Positions 18,648 to 28,446 of a stretch of DNA of 64,000 bases are shown here, piece by piece (position 1 is the first letter of the stretch; each line of letters begins with the position of its first letter). Origin of the DNA: Falsiroseomonas stagni DSM 19981 (GTDB lineage Bacteria > Pseudomonadota > Alphaproteobacteria > Acetobacterales > Acetobacteraceae). The notes below the pieces were generated by a model that was not told the origin of the DNA, searched no databases, and saw nothing but the letters and a program-made list of their open reading frames with translations. Both the position numbers and the translations under genes were made by a program. The stretch is from assembly GCF_900114315.1 (NCBI RefSeq), contig NZ_FOSQ01000001.1, positions 1,199,718-1,263,717 of the forward strand. The letters run 5' to 3'.

Positions 18648-20051
18648 TCAGCGCGGCCAGCGGCGCGTGGTCAACCCACCCGCCCGGGACAGCCTGACCC
18701 AGCGCGCCAGCATCAGCCCCGCCACGATGAACAGCCCGATCGCGAGGCCGAGCCAGATGCCGATGGGCCCGAGCCCGCCGGGGAAGGCCAGCGCCAGGCC
18801 GCAGGGCAGGCCGATGACCCAGTAGCCGAGGCCCGCCAGCAGCATCGGCACGCGCGTATCCTTCAGCCCGCGCAGCGCGCCCGCCGCCACCGCCTGGACG
18901 CCATCCGCCAGCTGGAACAGCCCCGCCACCAGCAGCAGGGTGGTGGCCAGTGCCGCCGTCTCCGCGGCGCCCGGATTGGCGGCATCCAGGAACAGCCAGG
19001 CGATCGGCCCGCCCGCCAGCAGCAGCAGCGTGGCCGCGAAGGCCATGAACCCCGCCCCGAAGCCGATCGCGACCCAGCCGGCCCGGGACGCGGCGCTGGC
19101 GCGCCCGGCGCCCGTCGCCAGCCCGACCCGCGCCGTGGCGGCCTGGCCCACGCCCATCGGCACCATGAAGGTCATGGCCGCCACCTGCACCGCGATGGCA
19201 TGCGCCGCGACGGCCAGCGCCCCCATCCAGCCCATGGCGATGGCGGCGGCGGAGAAGACCGCGATCTCCAGCGCCATGGCGCCGGCGATGGGCAGGCCGA
19301 TCGCCGCCACCTCCCTCAGCCGGGCCGCATCGAATCGCCAGAGCCGGCCGAACAGATGGTAGCGCCGCAGCCGCCGGTCCCGCGCGATCATCGCCACCAG
19401 GCCCGCCAGCATCGCGAGGTTGCAGAGCGCGGAGGCCAGCCCCGCCCCCGCCACGCCCAGCGCCGGAACGCCGAAGCCGCCATGGATCAGCCAGTAGTTG
19501 AGCGGGATGTTCAGCGCGATGCCGAAGCCGGAGACAACAAGCGCGGCGTTCGGCCGCTGCTCCGCCGCCAGGAAGCCGCGCAGCACGATGAAGCCGCAGA
19601 ACAGCGGCATCCCCCACATCATGGCGCGGACATACTCGGCGGCGAGCGCCGCCAGCGCTGCCTCCTGCCCGAGGGCCAGCAGCACGGCTTCCGTGTTCCA
19701 CAGAAGAACCCAGGTCGGCAGCGTGCCCGCGGCCACGGCCCAGAAGGCGGCGCGCACATCCCGCCGCATGCCCCGCAGATGCCCGCGCCCCCGCCCGCGC
19801 GTCTGCGCGCAGAGCGGCGCCGCGGCCAGCGCCAGGCCGAAGGTCGGCGCCAGGGCGGCGAAGTAGAGGTTGCTGCCGAGCGTCGCCGCCGCCAGTTCCA
19901 GCGTGCCGACGCGGCCGAGGAACACCGAATCGGTCAGGCCGAGCGCGAACTGGCTGAGATTGGTCAGCACCAGCGGCCAGGCCAGCGCCAGCATCGCCCG
20001 CCATTCGGCGGACCACGCGCGCCCCTGCTTCCCCCCGGCATTCTCGTCCAT
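18648..20051 (-). CDS. MATE family multidrug efflux transporter
   Basis: 467 residues in twelve hydrophobic segments arranged as two homologous halves. The call rests on MLALAWPLVLTNLSQFALGL and GRVGTLELAAATLG in the N-terminal bundle and QAVAAGALRGLKDTRVPM in the second half. MATE pumps (NorM/DinF) export cationic compounds in exchange for Na+ or H+. ATG 20051 gives a short cytosolic N-terminus; the longer open frame upstream is a composition artefact. It is probably co-transcribed with the thioesterase and asparaginase genes. Confidence 0.9.
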   Translation of the reverse strand: MDENAGGKQGRAWSAEWRAMLALAWPLVLTNLSQFALGLTDSVFLGRVGTLELAAATLGSNLYFAALAPTFGLALAAAPLCAQTRGRGRGHLRGMRRDVRAAFWAVAAGTLPTWVLLWNTEAVLLALGQEAALAALAAEYVRAMMWGMPLFCGFIVLRGFLAAEQRPNAALVVSGFGIALNIPLNYWLIHGGFGVPALGVAGAGLASALCNLAMLAGLVAMIARDRRLRRYHLFGRLWRFDAARLREVAAIGLPIAGAMALEIAVFSAAAIAMGWMGALAVAAHAIAVQVAAMTFMVPMGVGQAATARVGLATGAGRASAASRAGWVAIGFGAGFMAFAATLLLLAGGPIAWLFLDAANPGAAETAALATTLLLVAGLFQLADGVQAVAAGALRGLKDTRVPMLLAGLGYWVIGLPCGLALAFPGGLGPIGIWLGLAIGLFIVAGLMLARWVRLSRAGGLTTRRWPR

Positions 20052-20154
20052 GGGCCGGGCATAGCGCGTCGCGCCTGCCCTGTCGCATGACCACGCTTGG
20101 GGCGGCGCCATGGCTGCGTTTAGGATGCGCGCAACAGACCCGGAGACACGGTCC

Positions 20155-21198
20155 ATGAAGCGTCGCAACATCCTGGCCGCGCCCGCCCTCGTGGCCGGCG
20201 CAGCCGCCCTGCCGGCCGCCGCCCAGGCGCAGCCCCGCATCGTCACCGAGGAATTCATGGTGCCGGCCACTGACGGCCAGGGTGAGATCTTCGTCCGCAG
20301 CAAGCGGCCGGAGGGCCTGGCGGCCTCCGCCAGCCGCACCATCCTGTTCGTGCATGGCGCGACCTATCCCGCCCATACCGCCTTCGACCTGCCGCTCGGC
20401 GGCCTGTCCTGGATGGACTACATCGCCGGCCGCGGCTTCGACGTGTGGTGCATGGATCTGCGCGGCTATGGCCGCAGCACCCGCCCCGCCGCGATGGCGG
20501 AGCCGCCGGAAGCCAACCCGCCCCTGATGCGTGGCGATGCCGCGGTGGCCGATGTCGCCGCCGTGGCCGCCTTCATCCGCCAGCGCCGCGCGGTGCCCCG
20601 GATGGTGCACATGGCCTGGTCCTGGGGCTGCTCGCTGATGGCGCGCTACGCCACCGACAACCCCGGCATGGTGGACCGCCTGGTCCTGTTTGCGCCGCAA
20701 TGGCTGCGCCAGGGCGCGACCCCGGCCTCCGTGGGGGCGGGCGCGCAGCTCGGCGCCTATCGGAGCGTGACGCAGGCCCAGGCCCGCGACCGCTGGATGG
20801 CCGGCGTGCCGGAGGCGGCGCGCGCCGGCCTTATCCCGCCCGGCTGGTTCGAGCATTGGTCCGGCGTGACCTGGGCGACGGACCCGGAGGGCATGCGGCG
20901 CAACCCTTCGGTGCTGCGCGCACCCAATGGCGTGCTGGCCGACAGCGCGGAGTTCTGGCAGTCGGGCCGGCCCTTCTGGGACCCCGCGCGCGTCACCGTG
21001 CCGACCCTGCTGGTGGTGGCGGAGTGGGACCGCGACACGCCGCCCGCCATGGCCACCACCATCTTCCCGCTGCTGACGGCAAGCCCGGGCAAGCGCCTGG
21101 TGCTGCTGGGCGAGGGGACGCACACCATGCTGATGGAACGAAACCGCGGCGCGCTGTTCCAGGCCGTGCAGGTCTTTCTCGAAGAAGCGGCGGCCTGA
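20155..21198 (+). CDS. Exported alpha/beta hydrolase
   Basis: 347 residues. The N-terminus MKRRNILAAPALVAGAA is a signal peptide with a basic KRR start that may be Tat-like. The hydrolase fold is shown by ILFVHGATYPAH (oxyanion loop), the nucleophile elbow MAWSWGCS (A-x-S-x-G), an acid in VVAEWDRDTP and a histidine in GEGTHTML. This is a complete Ser-Asp-His set. The substrate is unknown. A longer start at 20110 would bury the signal peptide. The stop at 21196-21198 overlaps a remnant coding segment in another frame. Confidence 0.85.
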   Translation: MKRRNILAAPALVAGAAALPAAAQAQPRIVTEEFMVPATDGQGEIFVRSKRPEGLAASASRTILFVHGATYPAHTAFDLPLGGLSWMDYIAGRGFDVWCMDLRGYGRSTRPAAMAEPPEANPPLMRGDAAVADVAAVAAFIRQRRAVPRMVHMAWSWGCSLMARYATDNPGMVDRLVLFAPQWLRQGATPASVGAGAQLGAYRSVTQAQARDRWMAGVPEAARAGLIPPGWFEHWSGVTWATDPEGMRRNPSVLRAPNGVLADSAEFWQSGRPFWDPARVTVPTLLVVAEWDRDTPPAMATTIFPLLTASPGKRLVLLGEGTHTMLMERNRGALFQAVQVFLEEAAA

Positions 21199-21317
21199 CG
21201 ATCCGCCTGCCCGACGGGCAATGCGTGAACGACATCAAGGTGGTCTATCCCGATGGCCGGTCGCAGGAATGGATGCGCCAGAACACCTGCGCGCTGACGG
21301 ACATCAACATCCAGTAG
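21195..21317 (+). pseudogene. C-terminal remnant of a small exported-protein gene
   Basis: Read in a frame different from the hydrolase, this stretch encodes IRLPDGQCVNDIKVVYPDG, then a C in RQNTCALTDINIQ, and a stop. No upstream start or signal peptide exists in that frame. The pattern of two cysteines around a YxDG turn resembles the C-terminal half of small secreted proteins found repeatedly in Acetobacteraceae (recognised from memory only). It looks like the tail of a deleted gene, or a GTG-started peptide of 30 residues. Confidence 0.45.
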
Positions 21318-21456
21318 CCGGAACGGCCGCGGCGCGCATCGGCGGGCCGCGCCGGAGCTTTCCATGGCACCTCGCCGCCGCCCGCGGCGTTGACAGGCGC
21401 GCGGCCCGGCCCCTCACTCCCGATCAAGGCGGTCAACCCGCAGGAGGAGCCCGGCC

Positions 21457-24014
<2,558 letters not shown>

Positions 24015-24055
24015 CCTCTTCGCGCCCCCGCAGCTTTCTTCTATAGGCGTCCCCC

Positions 24056-24901
24056 ATGAAGCTCCTCCGCTACGGCCCCTCGGGCCAGGAAAAACCCGGC
24101 CTGCTCGATGCCTCGGGCACCATCCGCGACCTGTCGGGCGTAATCCCGGATTTGGCCGGGGATGCGCTCTCCGCCGCTGGCCTCGCGAAGCTGGCGGCGC
24201 TGGACCCGGCCAGCCTGCCGGCGGTCCCCGGCAGCCCGCGGCTTGGCCCGCCGGTCTCCGGCATGAAGAACTTCGTTTGCATCGGGCTGAACTACGCCGA
24301 CCACGCGGCGGAGACGGGGGCGGCCATCCCGAAGGAGCCGATCGTCTTCCTGAAGTCGCTGGGCGCCCTCTGCGGCCCGAATGACGACGTGATGATCCCG
24401 AAAAACTCCGTGAAGACGGATTGGGAAGTCGAACTCGCCATCATCATCGGCAGCACCGCCAAGTGCGTGTCGGAGGATGAGGCGATGAACCATGTCGCGG
24501 GCTACGCCGTCTGCAACGACGTCTCCGAGCGCGAATGGCAGATCGAGCGCGGCGGATCCTGGGACAAGGGCAAGGGCTGCGACACCTTCGGCCCCCTCGG
24601 CCCCTGGCTGGTCACGAAGGACGAGGTGGCCGATCCCCAGGACCTGGCGATGACGCTGGACGTGGACGGGGTTCGGATGCAGGACGGGTCCACCCGGACC
24701 ATGATCTTCGGCGTCCGGCACCTCGTGCACTACGTCTCCCACTTCATCACGCTTCATCCCGGAGATGTGATCTCCACCGGCACGCCGCCGGGCGTCGGGC
24801 TCGGTAAGAAGCCGCCGATGTTCCTCAAGCCCGGGCAGACCATGAAGCTGTCCATCAAGGGCCTTGGCGAGCAGACGCAGCGCACCGTGGCCTACGAATA
24901 A
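24056..24901 (+). CDS. Fumarylacetoacetate hydrolase-family 2,4-diketo-3-deoxy acid hydrolase
   Basis: 281 residues with the FAH core: FVCIGLNYADHAAE, metal-binding glutamates around DWEVELAIIIG, NDVSEREWQ, and the DVISTGTPPGVG loop. FAH enzymes cleave C-C bonds of diketo acids in a Mg-dependent reaction. With the preceding dehydratase and SDR genes it would complete the route to pyruvate plus a hydroxy acid, as in L-rhamnonate or L-fuconate diketo pathways. Which sugar acid is used cannot be read from the sequence. Confidence 0.88.
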   Translation: MKLLRYGPSGQEKPGLLDASGTIRDLSGVIPDLAGDALSAAGLAKLAALDPASLPAVPGSPRLGPPVSGMKNFVCIGLNYADHAAETGAAIPKEPIVFLKSLGALCGPNDDVMIPKNSVKTDWEVELAIIIGSTAKCVSEDEAMNHVAGYAVCNDVSEREWQIERGGSWDKGKGCDTFGPLGPWLVTKDEVADPQDLAMTLDVDGVRMQDGSTRTMIFGVRHLVHYVSHFITLHPGDVISTGTPPGVGLGKKPPMFLKPGQTMKLSIKGLGEQTQRTVAYE

Positions 24902-24925
24902 GCGACCATCAGGGGAATCGAGAGC

Positions 24926-25117
24926 ATGGCCGACAGCAGCGAGAACGGACGTTACCAGGTCGTCGCCTGCCCGGTGGGCACGGGGATGTTCGTGGTCCTG
25001 GTGGACAGCGTGAATGGCCGTTCCTGGAAGCTGAGCTTCGAGGCGAACAACGTCTCCGGCTGGCGGCCGCTGAAGTTCCTGGACCTGAACGCCCCGGCAG
25101 CGCCGCCGGCCCCCTGA
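24926..25117 (+). CDS. Small conserved-looking protein of unknown function
   Basis: 63 residues starting MADSSENGRYQVVACPVG. It is a compact beta-rich sequence (GMFVVLVDSVNGRSWKLSF) with a proline/alanine tail. AGGGGA lies about 15 bases upstream of the ATG. Spacing to the neighbouring same-strand genes (24 and 4 bases) supports an operon and a real gene. The product was not recognised; no catalytic motif or membrane segment is visible. Confidence 0.6.
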   Translation: MADSSENGRYQVVACPVGTGMFVVLVDSVNGRSWKLSFEANNVSGWRPLKFLDLNAPAAPPAP

Positions 25118-25121
25118 GCCG

Positions 25122-25433
25122 ATGAGCGACGGCCCGGTCGTCATCTTCGTCGACTTCGCCAACCACGACTTCAGCGCCGAGCGGACCGAGGCGCTGAAGC
25201 CGATGGCGGAGGAGATCGGCCGCGCGCCGGGCTTCCTGTGGAAGATCTGGACCGAGGACCGCGCGGCCGGCCGCGCCGGCGGGGTCTATCTGTTCGAAAG
25301 CCGCGCGCTGGCGGAGACCTATGTGGAGGCGCACCGCGTGCGCCTGGCGAAGCGCGGCGTGCATGAGATGGTCGCTGAATACCGCACCATCAATCCGGCG
25401 CTGAGCGCCATCAACGGCGCGCCGCTCGGCTGA
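25122..25433 (+). CDS. YdhR-type putative monooxygenase
   Basis: 103 residues. VVIFVDFANHDFSAERTEAL, followed by GFLWKIWTEDRAAGRAGGVYLF and AEYRTINPALS, matches the YdhR/Dabb-like small ferredoxin-fold family. Members are thought to act as cofactor-free monooxygenases or to bind aromatic compounds. It starts 4 bases after the small gene upstream and is probably the last gene of the sugar-acid operon. Its stop abuts that of the convergent small gene. Confidence 0.75.
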   Translation: MSDGPVVIFVDFANHDFSAERTEALKPMAEEIGRAPGFLWKIWTEDRAAGRAGGVYLFESRALAETYVEAHRVRLAKRGVHEMVAEYRTINPALSAINGAPLG

Positions 25434-25625
25434 TCAGAACTTCGCCGGCCAGGGCTTCTGGCCGCGTTCCTCGGCCAGTTCCTGCAGGCGCTTCAGTATC
25501 TCCCGCTTCTCCGGCGTGCGGCGGCGGCCGGAATTCATCATCGCCTCCGCGGGCGGGATGACGGCGCCTTCGGCGATTTTATGACGGATCTGCGCGCGGC
25601 GTTCGGCGGGGTTGATGCGATTCAT
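25434..25625 (-). CDS. Small basic protein of unknown function
   Basis: 63 residues: MNRINPAERRAQIRHKIAEG, then a PPAEAMM segment and a basic helix with TPEKREILKRLQELAEERG. It is highly charged and probably helical. Host-like codon usage and exact abutment with the convergent ydhR-like stop support it as a gene. Not recognised; no partner is evident. Confidence 0.5.
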   Translation of the reverse strand: MNRINPAERRAQIRHKIAEGAVIPPAEAMMNSGRRRTPEKREILKRLQELAEERGQKPWPAKF

Positions 25626-25809
25626 GGTCCCTTCCCGTGAACTGTCGCCAGATCGGCAGTGCCTGCTGTCCGCTCGATGATCCGGCAGTCAAGCCGGGCT
25701 TCCTCGATGTGCATGGCCGGTCCAAGCAACAGACCTGCCTGAGCGAGCCCCATTCCCTTGCGCTTGCCGTGATAGGGCGGCGTGTCTGTGGCATCCTGGC
25801 GCCACAGCA

Positions 25810-26712
25810 TCACGTCTGCTTTTCTGCCTCGTGCGGCATCATGTACTGGTTCAGCACGGGGCCTTTCCGGACTCTGGCGTTGTTGTCCATGACCCACATC
25901 AGTCTACGACGATGAAACCGGAAAACCGAATAGGGCGTTCCCGCATTCGTGCCCGCAATTTCGTTCCAGTCTTGTCTGGCATAAATCTCCAGCGTGGCGC
26001 CCGCCCCCGCCCTACCTCCCACAATTTTCCACGCGAATTCATTCTCATTGCCATTTTTCGTGATCAGCGAGCGTGTCAGGTGAGAGTCGCTATTTCCAAA
26101 ACGCAGTATCTTAAACTGCGTCGGCGAATCCGGAAAGAAAACAAATTTCTGTTCCGATACCGTCAGATATCGTTCCAGCTTCGCTGGGTCGGTCTCGAAG
26201 GGGCCTTCACGGAATTCCTGCACATACTGAGCGATGACATGCACGCCGCTCGTGAATCGAAGGCATGTCGAGATCAACGAATAGGCGATCGCCAGGAAGC
26301 CGGCTGTGCCGATAATGAAAATCAGGACATACTCGTTGAATTCCTTAACCGTGGCCTGCTTCTGTGATTTCATGAGAAACTCGAAGCCGCGTACGGGCCA
26401 ATAACAGGCTACGACGAGGATGGCGAAACAAAGGGTCAGGGAAAAATCAACGATCTCGGTCGAATTTTTTCTCAGCTCGGTCGGCTGCGAATGCCAGTCG
26501 AACGCTAGGCGAATCATCGATACGATGAGTATCGCGGACAGGAAATCGGCCAGCCTGACAGAGGTATCGATCCTGATGACGCCCAGCACAGTGCTTCCAT
26601 CGGCTATGGTGACATTGAGGATCCATGTGAGGATGTTGACGATCGCGAGCACCAACACCGTCCGCTTGAGGCGGTGGAAGTCGTTTCCGATCAGTGCTGC
26701 ATCAAGGCTCAT
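25810..26712 (-). CDS. Orphan integral membrane protein with soluble C-terminal domain
   Basis: 300 residues. Hydrophobic segments lie near residues 18-36 (TVLVLAIVNILTWILNV), 55-70, 88-105 (LTLCFAILVVACYW) and 130-150 (VLIFIIGTAGFLAIAYS). A soluble domain of about 130 residues follows. No family was recognised. Base composition is clearly AT-richer than both neighbours and codon use is relaxed, so it was probably acquired horizontally. It stands alone: the next gene upstream is 138 bases away and the one downstream is convergent in composition only. A pore-forming or sensor role would be speculation. Confidence 0.7.
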   Translation of the reverse strand: MSLDAALIGNDFHRLKRTVLVLAIVNILTWILNVTIADGSTVLGVIRIDTSVRLADFLSAILIVSMIRLAFDWHSQPTELRKNSTEIVDFSLTLCFAILVVACYWPVRGFEFLMKSQKQATVKEFNEYVLIFIIGTAGFLAIAYSLISTCLRFTSGVHVIAQYVQEFREGPFETDPAKLERYLTVSEQKFVFFPDSPTQFKILRFGNSDSHLTRSLITKNGNENEFAWKIVGGRAGAGATLEIYARQDWNEIAGTNAGTPYSVFRFHRRRLMWVMDNNARVRKGPVLNQYMMPHEAEKQT

Positions 26713-26850
26713 GTCGAACGGGCGGTCGCCAAAGGTTTAGCGAGGGATGACGCTAGCCCGCCATTCTGTCGTCGCCAAGATGTTTTGATATCGTATCCAA
26801 AGGCTGATGGTGCGCGCCCATCCGGGGAACGCTACCACCGCCCCCCGCAC

Positions 26851-28386
26851 TCACATCGTCGCGCCGAGCGTCCATGGCGCGAACTCCGCCCCCCCGAAAT
26901 CATACGCCTCGCTCATCGTCCGCTCCCCGCTCGCCACCCGCAGGATCAGCTCGAAGATGCGCTGGCCGCATTCCGCGACGCTTTCCTCCCCCGTGACGAT
27001 GCCGCCGCAATTGATGTCCATGTCCTCCGACATGCGCTCATACATCGCGGAATTGGTCGCCAGCTTGATGGAGGGTGCGGGCTTGCAGCCGAAGACGCTC
27101 CCCCGCCCGGTGGTGAAGCACACCAGGTTGGCACCCCCCGCCACCTGGCCCGTCGCCGCCACCGGGTCGTAGCCCGGCGTGTCCATGAAGACGAAGCCCT
27201 TCGCGGTCACGGGCTCCGCGTAGCGATAGACCTCGACCAGATTGGTGCTGCCCGCCTTGGCCATGGCGCCGAGCGACTTTTCCAGGATGGTCGTCAGCCC
27301 GCCCGCCTTGTTGCCGGGGCTGGGGTTGGCGTTCATCTCGGCGCCCTCGCGCTCGGTGTATTCCTCCCACCAGCGCATCAGGCCGACCAGCTTCTCGCCA
27401 ACCTCCCGCGACACGGCGCGGCGCGTCAGCAGGTGCTCGGCGCCATAGGTCTCCGGCGTCTCGGACAGGATCACGGTGCCGCCATGCCGCACCAGCAGGT
27501 CCGATGCCACGCCCAGCGCCGGGTTGGCCGTGATGCCGGAATAGCCGTCGGAGCCCCCGCATTGCAGGGCGATGGTCAATTCGCTGGCCGGGATCGTCTC
27601 CCGCACCGCCTGGTTGGCCTCGGCCAGCACTTCGCGGACGAAGGCGATGCCGGCTTCCACGGTCTTCCGCGTGCCGCCCATCTCCTGGATGTCCATGTTC
27701 CGCAGCCGCCCGGCCAGGCGCTGTTCCTCCAGCATCGGGCCGAGCTGGTTGACCTCGCAGCCCAGGCCGATGGCGATGACGTGGCTGAAATTCACATGCC
27801 TCGCGAAGCCCGCCAGCGTCCGGCGCAGCAGCTTCAGCGGCTCCCCCATCGTCATGCCGCAGCCCGTCTTGTGGGTCAGCGCCACCACGCCGTCGACATT
27901 GGGGAAATCGGCGAGCGGATCGGTGCCAGTGAAGGGGTTCTTCTTGAAGGCGTCGGCGATCAGCTCCGCGACATGGGCGGAGCAGTTCACGCTGGTCACG
28001 ATGCCGATGTAGTTGCGCGTCGCCGCCCGCCCATCCGCGCGACGGAAGCCCTGGAAGGTGGCGGCTGGGGTGACGAATTGCGTCGGCTTCGCATCCACGC
28101 CCCAGCCGTAATCCTTGGCGAAGTCGCCCATGGCGCAGTTATGGGTGTGCACCCAATCCCCGGGCTGGATCACCTCCGTCGCGAAGCCGATGATCTGGCC
28201 GTAGCGCCGGATGGCATCCCCCACCGCATGGGCGCGCACCGCCACCTTGTGGCCGGGCGGCACGCGGCGGTCCCGCACCGCGACGCCTTCCATCACCGGC
28301 GTGCCGGGGGGCAGGCCGATGCGGGCGATCAGGACGGTATCATCGTCGCCGAGGCGGATGACGGGGGGCAGGGTGCGGACGTCCAT
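26851..28386 (-). CDS. UxaA-family altronate/galactarate-type hydrolyase
   Basis: 511 residues comprising a SAF domain at the N-terminus (DDTVLIARIGLPPGTPV, THNCAMGDFAKDYGW) and the D-galactarate/altronate dehydratase core (HKTGCGMTMGEP, LQCGGSDGYSGITANP, NPSPGNKAGGLTTILEKSLG). It would dehydrate a hexonate or hexarate to a 2-keto-3-deoxy acid. It is a single transcription unit, not joined to the sugar-acid operon at 21457-24901, though both feed 2-keto-3-deoxy acid metabolism. The exact substrate is unassigned. Confidence 0.88.
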   Translation of the reverse strand: MDVRTLPPVIRLGDDDTVLIARIGLPPGTPVMEGVAVRDRRVPPGHKVAVRAHAVGDAIRRYGQIIGFATEVIQPGDWVHTHNCAMGDFAKDYGWGVDAKPTQFVTPAATFQGFRRADGRAATRNYIGIVTSVNCSAHVAELIADAFKKNPFTGTDPLADFPNVDGVVALTHKTGCGMTMGEPLKLLRRTLAGFARHVNFSHVIAIGLGCEVNQLGPMLEEQRLAGRLRNMDIQEMGGTRKTVEAGIAFVREVLAEANQAVRETIPASELTIALQCGGSDGYSGITANPALGVASDLLVRHGGTVILSETPETYGAEHLLTRRAVSREVGEKLVGLMRWWEEYTEREGAEMNANPSPGNKAGGLTTILEKSLGAMAKAGSTNLVEVYRYAEPVTAKGFVFMDTPGYDPVAATGQVAGGANLVCFTTGRGSVFGCKPAPSIKLATNSAMYERMSEDMDINCGGIVTGEESVAECGQRIFELILRVASGERTMSEAYDFGGAEFAPWTLGATM

Positions 28387-28446
28387 GGCAGCGTTCCTCT
28401 TTGCGCGCAGCTTACGCCAGACGGGGCGCGCGCCAAGTCGGAAGCG

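Noticed and set aside
18187-21123. A 978-codon open frame on the - strand
   Set aside because: Only its last 143 codons (18187-18618) are real thioesterase; the rest is out of frame under the MATE gene and antisense to the hydrolase.
21390-21420. TTGACA box upstream of the sugar-acid operon
   Set aside because: A -35-like hexamer is present, but no acceptable -10 follows at 16-18 bases.
25637-25915. Small frames on both strands in the gap before the low-GC membrane protein gene
   Set aside because: No ribosome-binding site, no host-like codon pattern and overlap with the membrane protein gene; considered chance.
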